Source: UBA7398 sp964567545 (GTDB taxonomy: Bacteria > Actinomycetota > Actinomycetes > Nanopelagicales > Nanopelagicaceae). Taken from it: a stretch of 23,075 nucleotides of DNA. The position numbers and the translations under genes were made by a program. Shown one piece after another: positions 15,314 to 22,512 of this stretch. Location: contig CAZMNB010000017.1 of NCBI GenBank assembly GCA_964567545.1, positions 1-23,075 of the forward strand. The letters run 5' to 3'. The notes beneath the pieces were generated by a model. It did not search any database and had not been told where the DNA came from. It was given only the letters and a program-made list of their open reading frames with translations. Each line of letters begins with the position of its first letter. Position 1 is the stretch's first letter.

Positions 15314-16285
15314 ATGCCTAAAGTCAAAATTGCCATTGCTGAAGGAGCGCTTGCCGATCCGACTTGGGCTACATCCATTGCGGAAAAATTCGATTTTGAA
15401 GTTGTATTCGGACCGGTAGATACGCTCGCAGAATTGCAAGCTAGCGCTAAAGATTGCGCAGCTGTAGTGGTTGCGCTACATAAAATGACTGAAGAGAAAA
15501 TTTCACAGATGCCGGAATCGGTTAAGTGCATTAGTCGACTAGGTGTTGGTTTGGACAGTATTGACTTAGTCGCAGCAGAGAAATACAAATTGCCTGTTAT
15601 TTTCCAACCTACTTACGCGTATAACGAAGTTGCGAATCACGCAGCAGCCATGGCACTTGCTTTACATCGCGGAATTTATCAAGCAACAATTACAACGCAA
15701 GATGGTAAATGGATTCCGGCAACTCAGATTGCAGAGATTGCTTCACTCCAAGATTCAACACTTGGAGTAATTGGATGCGGACGAATTGGACAAACTTTTA
15801 TAAATAAAATGCAACCATTCGTTAAAGATGTAATTGGATTTGATCCTGCAGTTACGACATCAATTCCTGGCGTAACTATGACTACAGATCTTGATGAACT
15901 TCTCACTAAGTCCAAAGTTATAAGTATGCACGCGCCATATATGCCATCTACTCATCACATGATTGGTAAACGCGAATTGGCCCTCATGCAAAAAGGTTCT
16001 ATTTTGGTAAACGTTTCTCGCGGCGGATTAATTGATGAAGCCGCTCTAATGGAAGCACTTGAAAGTGGACATTTAGATGGCGCTGGCCTCGATGTATTCG
16101 AGAAAGAACCACTTGCTGAAGATGCGCCGATTCGAAAAACTAAAAATTTGCTGCTCTCGCCACACATAGCTTGGTACTCCAAAAGTTCAGGTCCTCGCTT
16201 AGTCGAATGGGGATTGATGGACGCAGTTAATTTCATTACAAAACAAAGAATAAGCAATGGCAAATTCGCAGCTGGCCCATTCTAA
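15314..16285 (+). CDS. D-2-hydroxyacid dehydrogenase (phosphoglycerate-dehydrogenase-like)
   Basis: A 323-residue NAD-dependent dehydrogenase of the D-isomer-specific family. The Rossmann motif GCGRIG is at 154-159, and the catalytic residues are Arg236 (NVSRGGLIDE), Glu265 (DVFEKEPL) and His284 (LLSPHIAWYS). The substrate-domain segment RLGVGLDSIDL (75-85) is typical of the phosphoglycerate dehydrogenase and C-terminal-binding-protein branch. GAGGGG just upstream fixes ATG 15314. It heads the plus-strand arm that continues with the lipoyl protein and E1 subunits. It may supply the 2-oxo acid used by the E1, by oxidising a D-2-hydroxy acid, or run in reverse; the sequence does not decide. Confidence 0.9.
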   Translation: MPKVKIAIAEGALADPTWATSIAEKFDFEVVFGPVDTLAELQASAKDCAAVVVALHKMTEEKISQMPESVKCISRLGVGLDSIDLVAAEKYKLPVIFQPTYAYNEVANHAAAMALALHRGIYQATITTQDGKWIPATQIAEIASLQDSTLGVIGCGRIGQTFINKMQPFVKDVIGFDPAVTTSIPGVTMTTDLDELLTKSKVISMHAPYMPSTHHMIGKRELALMQKGSILVNVSRGGLIDEAALMEALESGHLDGAGLDVFEKEPLAEDAPIRKTKNLLLSPHIAWYSKSSGPRLVEWGLMDAVNFITKQRISNGKFAAGPF

Positions 16286-16310
16286 GAATATGAATAAAGG
16301 AGAAATATAA

Positions 16311-16559
16311 ATGGAAGAGATTTTCGTTCCGGCGCTTGGAATGGCAATGGATAATGCGATGTTACTTGAATGGTTGAAACAACCAGGCGACGCAGTTAAT
16401 GCCGGCGATGTGGTTGCTGTTATTGAAACTGATAAAACGACTTTGGATTTACCAGCTGAAACTTCTGGGGTTCTTGGAAAACATAGATACGCAGCAAACG
16501 AAGAAGTACCTGCAGGAAATACGATAGCTGTGGTACTTGCACCTGGCGAAGTGGAGTAG
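16311..16559 (+). CDS. free-standing lipoyl (biotinyl/lipoyl-attachment) domain protein
   Basis: An 82-residue protein that is nothing but one lipoyl domain. It starts MEEIFVPALGMAMDNAMLLEWL, as the N-terminus of an E2 acyltransferase does, and has the lipoylation hairpin IETDKTTLD with the target Lys at 42, then the closing strand AGNTIAVVLAPGE. There is no linker, no E1/E3-binding domain and no acyltransferase domain, and the stop codon is followed three bases later by the E1-alpha start, so this is not a frame-shifted E2. A clear AAAGGAG precedes the ATG. It likely carries the acyl group from the adjacent E1, comparable in size and logic to a carrier such as GcvH, but its downstream partner is not in the window. 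Confidence 0.9.
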   Translation: MEEIFVPALGMAMDNAMLLEWLKQPGDAVNAGDVVAVIETDKTTLDLPAETSGVLGKHRYAANEEVPAGNTIAVVLAPGEVE

Positions 16560-16562
16560 AAA

Positions 16563-17549
16563 ATGTCTAACCTAGATAGAGCCACTGCAGTATCTCTGCT
16601 ACGTCAGATGATGGTGATCCGCGACTTCGAAGAAACTGCTGACAAATTATGTTTACGTGGAAAAGTTCCAGGAGGCATGCATAACTCTTCTGGTCAAGAA
16701 GCGGTTGCAGTCGGAACTTTGTCGTCAATTGCAAAAGATGACGTAATCGCGACAACCCATCGTTCACATCACCACACACTTGCAAAAGGCTATTCAGCAA
16801 AATCTGTTATGGCTGAGTTGTTTACTAAAGCAACTGGAATATCACATGGCCGTGGTGGCTCGATGCATTTAGCTGAAGTCACTGAAGGACACTTTGGTGG
16901 AAATGGAATTGTTGGCGCTGGCGTTGGAATTGCAATGGGCGCAGCCCTAGGCATTCAACATATCGGCGATAAGAAAATTGCGGTTGGTTTTGTTGGTGAT
17001 GGCGGTATGAACACTGGTAGAACTTGGGAATCCATAAATATGGCTGCAATTTGGAAGCTGCCGTTGATTATTCTGGTTGATAATAACCAGTACGCGGTGG
17101 AAACATTTGTTGGTCGAGTAACGGGCGGCGGAGATTTAGCTAAGCGCGCATCTGGATTTGGTTTACCTGCTTACAACATCGATGGTCAAGATGTACTTGA
17201 AGTTCGTAAATATGTTTCGGAGGCCCGCGAGCGTGCGCTGGCTGGTGAAGGCCCAACCTTTATAAATGCCCTCACATATCGATATTACGGTCATAACGTG
17301 GGCGAAAAGGGGCAATATCGAACCCAAGAAGAAATTGCCCAATGGCGAACTACCCAAGATCCAATCGATAAATTTACTGAAGTAGTTATTTCATCTGGAT
17401 TTGCTACCCAGGCCGAGGTTGATGAACTTCGCGCATCAGTTCGTAAAGAAATTGATGAAGCCGTTGCTTTCGCCGAATCTTCACCAGAGCCAGAGGTTTC
17501 AACCGTTACCCAAGGGGTAGATTCAGGAAAGTTAGGAGTTCAACTATGA
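16563..17549 (+). CDS. 2-oxoacid (acetoin/pyruvate/branched-chain type) dehydrogenase E1 alpha subunit
   Basis: A 328-residue heterotetrameric-type E1 alpha, close in length to acetoin dehydrogenase AcoA. It binds thiamine diphosphate: THRSHHHTLAKG (65-76), HGRGGSMHL (95-103), and the GDGGMNTG motif (145-152) closed by Asn175 in LVDNNQYAVET. The E1-alpha loop YRYYGHNVGEKGQYRTQEE, phosphorylated in mitochondrial relatives, is present in bacterial form. The ATG is preceded by GGAG overlapping the lipoyl stop. It overlaps the beta gene by ATGA, so the subunits are made in balance. Substrate is uncertain: acetoin, pyruvate or another 2-oxo or 2,3-diketo compound. Confidence 0.93.
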   Translation: MSNLDRATAVSLLRQMMVIRDFEETADKLCLRGKVPGGMHNSSGQEAVAVGTLSSIAKDDVIATTHRSHHHTLAKGYSAKSVMAELFTKATGISHGRGGSMHLAEVTEGHFGGNGIVGAGVGIAMGAALGIQHIGDKKIAVGFVGDGGMNTGRTWESINMAAIWKLPLIILVDNNQYAVETFVGRVTGGGDLAKRASGFGLPAYNIDGQDVLEVRKYVSEARERALAGEGPTFINALTYRYYGHNVGEKGQYRTQEEIAQWRTTQDPIDKFTEVVISSGFATQAEVDELRASVRKEIDEAVAFAESSPEPEVSTVTQGVDSGKLGVQL

Positions 17550-18532
17550 CAACTGAGGTGAAGGCCGTTACCCCAACGTATTCTGAAGCATTCCAATCCG
17601 GTGTGCGCGAAGAGATGAATCGAAACAAAAAAATCTTTATTCTCGGAACCGATTTAGTAGAACGCGGTGGCCACTTTGCGCAAGTAAAGGGTATCGCGCA
17701 AGAGTTTGGTCTTAAACAAGTTAGAGATGCACCTATCTCTGAAGCTGCAATGGTTGCTGCAGGTATGGGCGCGGCCATGTATGGCTGCCATCCAATTGTA
17801 GATTTGAACTTCATTGATTTCTCACTTGGTGCGATGGATGAAATCATAAATCAAGCCGCAAAAATTCGATTTATGTTCGATCGTCCAGTTCCGCTGGTAA
17901 TTCGAGCTACGTCAGGTGTTGCCCTTGGTGGCGCTCACCATTGCAACTCTCTGGAGTCTTTCTTCGCACATACTGCTGGGCTTTCGCTTGCAGTTCCTTC
18001 AACACCTATGGATGTTAAAGGGTTAATTAAGACGGCACTTCGCAACGAAGACCCAGTTGTCTTCTTAATGCATAAAAAGTTATCTGGTATTCGTGGCGAA
18101 ATTGGCGATGAGAATTTCTTCGTACCATTTGGTAAAGCGAAAACAGTTAAATCGGGGAAAGACGCGGCAATCATTACATATGGATATTCAGTAGTTACTG
18201 CAACTAAAGCTGCTCAAGCTTTGGAAGCTGAGGGAATCTCGGTTGAAGTCATTGATTTACGGACACTTTATCCAATTGATCAGAGTGCCATAGATGCTGC
18301 AGTAACTAAATACGGCCGAGTAGTTGTACTAGACGAAGCCCCATTGTTTGGTTCAATCACCGCTGAAATCGCTGCAACTGCTTCTGAACGTAACTTCAAA
18401 TCGTTAAAGGGTCCAATTGTAAGAGTCGGTGCGGTACGTGCACCGCTTAGCGCAAACCCTGCAATGTCAGAAGCTGCAATTCCTTCAGTGGATCAAATAT
18501 CAAAAGCCATAAAACAAGTGATGTCTTACTAA
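17546..18532 (+). CDS. 2-oxoacid dehydrogenase E1 beta subunit
   Basis: A 328-residue E1 beta with a transketolase pyrimidine-binding domain and a transketolase C-terminal domain. GTDLVERGGHF (34-44), DAPISEAAMVAAGMGAAMYG with the ThDP-activating Glu66, HHCNSLESFFAHTAGL (131-146, His in the place of the catalytic E1 beta His), PSTPMDVKGL, and EVIDLRTLYPID in the C-terminal domain are all characteristic. It pairs with the alpha subunit upstream through an ATGA overlap. No E2 core or dihydrolipoamide dehydrogenase follows, unlike standard aco, pdh or bkd operons. Confidence 0.93.
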   Translation: MTTEVKAVTPTYSEAFQSGVREEMNRNKKIFILGTDLVERGGHFAQVKGIAQEFGLKQVRDAPISEAAMVAAGMGAAMYGCHPIVDLNFIDFSLGAMDEIINQAAKIRFMFDRPVPLVIRATSGVALGGAHHCNSLESFFAHTAGLSLAVPSTPMDVKGLIKTALRNEDPVVFLMHKKLSGIRGEIGDENFFVPFGKAKTVKSGKDAAIITYGYSVVTATKAAQALEAEGISVEVIDLRTLYPIDQSAIDAAVTKYGRVVVLDEAPLFGSITAEIAATASERNFKSLKGPIVRVGAVRAPLSANPAMSEAAIPSVDQISKAIKQVMSY

Positions 18533-18545
18533 AAAGGAAATAATA

Positions 18546-19358
18546 ATGAGTAATAATGCATTTAGTTTAGCTGGCAAAGTTATTGTAATAACTGGCGCTG
18601 CAGGTGGAATTGGCATGGAAGTTTGCCGACAACTTGGTAGCGATGGCGCAAAAATTATTATGGCTGATGTTGACGAAGTTGGGCTTGCTGCTGGAAAGGC
18701 GGAACTGGAAGCTCGTGAAATTTCAGTCGTTACTTTCAAAGCAAACTCCAGTATTGAAGCTGATGTAATTGCGCTCTTTAAGTTTGTTGCAAAAGAATTC
18801 GGTATGGCTGATATCTTGGTTAACAATGCAGCAGCTGGTACTCACACCCCACCGCAAGATACAACTCTCGAAATTTGGAATACTGTTATTGGGACTTCCT
18901 TAACTGGATACTTTCTAAATGCGCGCGAGTTTTCTAAATTAGTTATCGCTGCAAAGAAGCCTGGTGCGGTTGTAAATATCAGTTCAATTGCAGGTAGCTC
19001 TGCGATTGGTCGCGGCAACTTTGCATATAGCGTTGCTAAAGGTGGCGTAAACCAAATGACTCGTGAACTTGCAATCGAATGGGCGAAATCAAAGATTCGC
19101 GTTAATGCAATCCAACCTTGCTCGGTAAACACTCCTGGCTGGCGCAAATGGGTCGAAACTGAAGGCGAAAAAGCTAAGCCATTAATGGAATTGTTGGTTC
19201 GCGGAATTCCAATGGGTCGCGTGGCAGAGCCTGAAGATATTGCGAATGCGGTGCACTTCTTGGCTAGCGATGCGGCTGCCATGGTGACCGGAACAATCCT
19301 GCCCGTCGATGGTGGAAACCTTGCTTATAACGCTGGCGGAACTTTGGGTGATTACTAA
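18546..19358 (+). CDS. short-chain dehydrogenase/reductase (gluconate 5-dehydrogenase-like group)
   Basis: A 270-residue classical SDR: TGAAGGIG cofactor motif (16-23), Asp41 after strand 2 pointing to NAD, NNAA (93-96), Ser146/Ser147 (NISSIAG), and catalytic Tyr161/Lys165 in YSVAK. The C-terminal GTILPVDGG is typical. AAGGA upstream supports ATG 18546, 13 bases after the E1-beta stop, so it is in the same operon. It is clearly different from the SDR in the opposite arm (NNAA in place of NNAG, different lid region with PGWRKWVETEGEK). It probably oxidises a hydroxyl of a sugar, polyol or sugar acid feeding the E1; the substrate cannot be read from sequence. Confidence 0.9.
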   Translation: MSNNAFSLAGKVIVITGAAGGIGMEVCRQLGSDGAKIIMADVDEVGLAAGKAELEAREISVVTFKANSSIEADVIALFKFVAKEFGMADILVNNAAAGTHTPPQDTTLEIWNTVIGTSLTGYFLNAREFSKLVIAAKKPGAVVNISSIAGSSAIGRGNFAYSVAKGGVNQMTRELAIEWAKSKIRVNAIQPCSVNTPGWRKWVETEGEKAKPLMELLVRGIPMGRVAEPEDIANAVHFLASDAAAMVTGTILPVDGGNLAYNAGGTLGDY

Positions 19359-19480
19359 AAGTCCGTTTTGTCAGTGTAATAACGCCATTTTAGGGTGCTA
19401 ACCCACCCAATTTTGCGATGCGGTAATTCGGCTCTTGGGCTATTGTTGTTTACAAACAACAATTTAATGGGAGTAAGCAG
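19359..19480 (+). promoter_or_regulatory. leader of the GntR gene with autoregulatory operator
   Basis: The first half holds a weak hairpin, GGGTG (19393-19397) and CACCC (19404-19408) with TTTT at 19411-19414, at best a poor terminator. The second half holds a large dyad at 19442-19463: arms ATTGTTGTTT and AAACAACAAT, perfect complements around a 2-base AC centre. Nested in it is TTGTTTACAA (19446-19455). The dyad ends 17 bases before the regulator start, which fits repression by its own product. A TTGGGC/AACAAT pair 17 bases apart (19435-19440, 19458-19463) overlaps it but would leave too short a leader to be convincing. Confidence 0.7.
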
Positions 19481-20203
19481 ATGGCACTTAAACCGCTTGG
19501 GCTTGGCCTCGCTTCACGTCGAGTTCTTTCAGATGTGGTAACTGATGATTTACGAGATGCAATTATTTCGCACGATTTAGAACCGGGCCGTCGAATAGCC
19601 GAAGATGAATTAGCGTTGCAGATGGGCGTATCCCGCGGACCAATTCGTGAAGCGCTTATGCGGTTAGATCGCGAAGGTTTAGTGACAATTGAACGCCATA
19701 AAGGTGCCCGAGTAGCTTCTTGGAACGATACCGACATCCAAGAGATATATTCGATGCGAAGTGCGCTTGAAGTTCTCGCGATTGAGTGGGCATGTAAGAA
19801 CGCTACTTCCGCAGATTTAAAGATAATGGAAGAAGTTCTTGTTACCTATAATAAATTAAGCGAGAAACAACGAACACCTCGTGAAGTTAGCCGGTTAGAT
19901 TTAGAATTTCACACCGCGCTATTTGCGGCAGCCCATCATGAACGACTATTTAAAACTTGGGAAGTACTTCGTTCTCAAATCCACGCATTCTTGGTGTACA
20001 CCTGGTCGCAAGATGGAAAAATTAATAAAGTTTTCTTGCCGCAATGGGGTCCGGACCATAAAGTATTTGTGGAAGTTATTAGAAATAAACAAGTCGAAAA
20101 GGCAAAAGAGACAGTACTTGGCCATGTCGAACGTGGTTTGGCTCGAGTTGCCACCCATTTTGTCGAAGAACCAAAACCAAAAAAGAAAACCACTAAGCGC
20201 TAA
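19481..20203 (+). CDS. GntR-family transcriptional regulator, FCD (FadR) subfamily
   Basis: A 240-residue regulator. The N-terminal winged helix shows LRDAIISHDLEPGRRIAEDELALQ then MGVSRGPIREALMRLDREGLV and the wing IERHKGARVA, the standard GntR DNA-binding region (about residues 20-80). The C-terminal all-helical FCD domain has the metal/ligand signature RLDLEFHTALFAAAHHERL, a HKVFVEVI helix and a final HVERGL His. Such proteins usually bind a carboxylic-acid effector and repress nearby catabolic operons. GGGAG seven bases upstream supports ATG 19481. The tail PKPKKKTTKR is very basic. Its coding end overlaps the convergent dehydrogenase gene by 11 bases. It is the only regulator in the window. 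Confidence 0.93.
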   Translation: MALKPLGLGLASRRVLSDVVTDDLRDAIISHDLEPGRRIAEDELALQMGVSRGPIREALMRLDREGLVTIERHKGARVASWNDTDIQEIYSMRSALEVLAIEWACKNATSADLKIMEEVLVTYNKLSEKQRTPREVSRLDLEFHTALFAAAHHERLFKTWEVLRSQIHAFLVYTWSQDGKINKVFLPQWGPDHKVFVEVIRNKQVEKAKETVLGHVERGLARVATHFVEEPKPKKKTTKR

Positions 20204-21206
20204 GATCTTTTATTGAACTCCAGATAGTTTCTGATATTTGGATTGCACTTTGATTCTTTTTTCGTTCGTTGTTTTCAACATCGCCCGGCACTAGAACCGG
20301 ACGCTCTGGGTCTGCCGCCGTAGTTGATCTAATTGCTTTTGTTGCTTCGGAAATTTCATCTTTGAAAAATCCAGTGCCAAAAAATTTGTCTGGATCTATC
20401 ACGATTAAAACAGTGCCGAATCCATGTGAATATCCAGCATTCATTGATGGATGGTTTCCCGAAAGCGCGCCACCTAAAAGCTCAATCATTAGGCTCATGC
20501 AATAGCCTTTGTGGCCACCGAATGGAAGTATTGCGCCCCCGGTATAAAAATCATCTGGGTTTGTGGATTCAATCCCATCTCTATCTATCACAGTTCCAAG
20601 TGGAATTTGACTACCATTAGCGCGAGCAACTCGTAATTTTCCTTCCGCGCTGGCTGCAGTCGCAAAATCAATTACGACTGGAACATCATTTGATGGAATT
20701 CCTACGGCAAGCGGGTTTGTGCCAAACAATCTATCTTTGCCACCAAATGCAGCAACTGCAGGATCTGCGTTGCACCACATCATTGAAATTAAATTCATGC
20801 TCGCGAGGGTTTCGATGTATTCACCTAGTCGACCAATATGGTTACAAGAACTGATGGAAATTGCACTTATACCAAATTCTTTTGCTTTTGCGGCCGCAAC
20901 TTCGACAGCGAACTTACATGCAATCTGTCCCCAACCCCAATGTCCATCAATCACAACGGTGCCGCCAGTTTCACGGGTAATTGTTGGAACAGCTTTAGGA
21001 TCAATTACTTTTTTCTCAATTGAATTTGTGTACTCAATCAATCTGATTATTCCATGAGAAGCGTGTCCGGCCTCTTGCGCTTGCACCAGCGACTCCGCAA
21101 CCGAGTCAGCATAATTTTTTGGGGTACCAAACTTCTCCAATATTTTTGCTGAGATTGCGAGAACTTCTGCTCTAGATACGCCAATGTTTTTTACTTGATC
21201 TGACAC
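20193..21206 (-). CDS. malate/L-lactate dehydrogenase-family oxidoreductase (second copy)
   Basis: A 337-residue member of the Ldh_2 (YlbC/YiaK-like) family, paralogous to the gene at 403-1440. It has GHASHG (47-52) followed by IIRLIEY, GHWGWGQ, CNHIGRLGEY, FGGKDRLFGTNPLAVGIP, and FGGHKGYCMSLMIELLGGALSG, each with a direct counterpart in the first copy. It would reduce or oxidise a 2-oxo/2-hydroxy acid with NAD(P)H. The GTG start at 21206 is preceded by AAGGGG. It is divergent from the sugar-acid dehydratase, with which it shares a 97-base control region, and is probably co-regulated with it. Confidence 0.88.
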   Translation of the reverse strand: MSDQVKNIGVSRAEVLAISAKILEKFGTPKNYADSVAESLVQAQEAGHASHGIIRLIEYTNSIEKKVIDPKAVPTITRETGGTVVIDGHWGWGQIACKFAVEVAAAKAKEFGISAISISSCNHIGRLGEYIETLASMNLISMMWCNADPAVAAFGGKDRLFGTNPLAVGIPSNDVPVVIDFATAASAEGKLRVARANGSQIPLGTVIDRDGIESTNPDDFYTGGAILPFGGHKGYCMSLMIELLGGALSGNHPSMNAGYSHGFGTVLIVIDPDKFFGTGFFKDEISEATKAIRSTTAADPERPVLVPGDVENNERKKNQSAIQISETIWSSIKDLSA

Positions 21207-21303
21207 GGTTTACCCCTTGACTGATAGCGCAATATCGTTAACAATTAACAATTGAGGGTATATCTGTTAGCGCCAGAAATCAACATCTGAACGGAGAGTT
21301 TTG
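21207..21303. promoter_or_regulatory. divergent promoter/operator region with tandem TAACAAT repeat
   Basis: A 97-base intergenic region between two diverging genes. TTGTTAACGA on the minus strand (21235-21244) matches the TTGTWWACRR form, and TAACAAT occurs twice in tandem (21239-21245, 21246-21252). For the plus-strand gene, TTGACT (21217-21222) and AACAAT (21240-21245) are spaced by 17 bases, so the -10 would lie inside the repeat; an alternative -10 is TATATC at 21259-21264. Either way the repeat sits where a repressor would block the promoter. GGAG at 21293-21296 is the ribosome binding site for ATG 21304. Confidence 0.6.
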
Positions 21304-22512
21304 ATGAAAGTTACCGGGTTAGAGACTATTCGTTTGGCGGAATTTCCGGCAATTTTATTTTTACAAGTGCATACCGATGAAGGATTAATTGGACTTGGCG
21401 AGAATTGTGTCGGTGTTGAGAGCGTAGAAACATTTCTACATGAAAGCGTAGCACCGCGGTTATTGGGGAAAAACCCGCTAAATATCAATGAAATCCATGA
21501 GGTTCTGCATCAGGACTTTATCGGTTTTAATGGATCTTCAATCGCAGTTCGAGCAACTTCGTCGATAGATATTGCGCTCTGGGATTTATTTGGTCAAGTA
21601 ACTGGCCAACCAATTTATCAATTACTAGGTGGAAAAGTGCGTGACAAAATTCGCGCTTACAACACATGTGCTGGTTCTGCCTACGCCAAAGGTTCTTCAA
21701 ATATCGATCGAAACCGTAAAGCTCAACTTGGAAATGTTACGAATCATGAGTATGAAGATTTATTTGCATTCTTGAATAATCCCGAGGATTTAGTAGCCAG
21801 TTTGAAAGCAATGGGTATGACGGCCATGAAGATTTGGCCATTTGATGAAGCGGCTATTAAATCTGGCGGCCAAACTATTCATAAGAAAGATTTATGGGAG
21901 GCGGTAGATTTATTTAGGAGAGCTCGCGTTGCCGCAGGTGATGATTTTGACATAATGTTGGAGATGCACTCACTTTGGTCTACACCTGCTGCCACAATTA
22001 TTGCAAATGCAGTTGAAGAATACTCACCGTTTTGGTTTGAAGATCCAATTCGAAATGAAAGTACTGACGCGCTAATCCGACTTAAGAACTCTATAAATTT
22101 ACCGATCACAGTTGGTGAAACTACTGGAACTCGTTGGGATCATCACCGACTATTATCTTCAAAAGCAGTCGATCACTTAATGTTAGATCCGGGATGGGTC
22201 GGCGGAATTACGGAGGCTTCTAAAGTTATTGCACTTGCATCAACTTACGGAGTGCCGGTTGCGCCACACGATTGCACTGGACCGGTCGTACTCACAGTCG
22301 GAACTCACCTCGGAGTGACTTATCCAAACGTTGAATTACAAGAAATGGTCCGCGCTTTTTACTATGGCTGGTACCAAGATATGGTCACAGTTTTGCCTAA
22401 GTACGAAAGTGGTTTCTTAACCCCGTCTGCGGCGCCAGGGCTTGGTACAGCGCTACAACCCGGAATAAATAAGCGCTCTGATGCAATTGTTAGATGGAGC
22501 CGTGTTGGCTAA
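21304..22512 (+). CDS. enolase-superfamily sugar-acid dehydratase (mandelate racemase/muconate-lactonizing type)
   Basis: A 402-residue enolase-superfamily protein. The N-terminal capping domain leads into the barrel with AVRATSSIDIALWDLFGQ (81-98) and LLGGKVRD. Metal ligands are probably Glu220 (LEMHS), Glu246 (WFEDPIR) and Glu272 (VGETTG). His222 two residues after the first ligand, and Asp295 with His322 (APHDCTGP), are candidate acid/base residues, similar in layout to galactonate- and gluconate-type dehydratases. It should dehydrate an aldonic acid to a 2-keto-3-deoxy acid; which aldonate is not readable. ATG 21304 is preferred to the adjacent TTG 21301 because GGAG lies seven bases upstream of the ATG. 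It overlaps the sugar kinase gene by 8 bases. Confidence 0.87.
   Translation: MKVTGLETIRLAEFPAILFLQVHTDEGLIGLGENCVGVESVETFLHESVAPRLLGKNPLNINEIHEVLHQDFIGFNGSSIAVRATSSIDIALWDLFGQVTGQPIYQLLGGKVRDKIRAYNTCAGSAYAKGSSNIDRNRKAQLGNVTNHEYEDLFAFLNNPEDLVASLKAMGMTAMKIWPFDEAAIKSGGQTIHKKDLWEAVDLFRRARVAAGDDFDIMLEMHSLWSTPAATIIANAVEEYSPFWFEDPIRNESTDALIRLKNSINLPITVGETTGTRWDHHRLLSSKAVDHLMLDPGWVGGITEASKVIALASTYGVPVAPHDCTGPVVLTVGTHLGVTYPNVELQEMVRAFYYGWYQDMVTVLPKYESGFLTPSAAPGLGTALQPGINKRSDAIVRWSRVG

Noticed and set aside
15208..15588. N-terminal extension of the FAH-family hydrolase up to 15588 on the minus strand
   Set aside because: The extension runs antisense through the divergent dehydrogenase and the promoter region, has no family resemblance, and ATG 15207 has a good GAGGG ribosome binding site.
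16311..16559. Biotin carboxyl carrier protein
   Set aside because: The attachment hairpin is ETDKTT, a lipoyl-type sequence, rather than the EAMKM of biotin carriers, and the neighbours are E1 subunits, not carboxylases.
19393..19414. Possible terminator after the SDR gene (GGGTG/CACCC then TTTT)
   Set aside because: A five-pair stem with two unpaired bases before the T tract is too weak to call; kept only as a note in the leader description.
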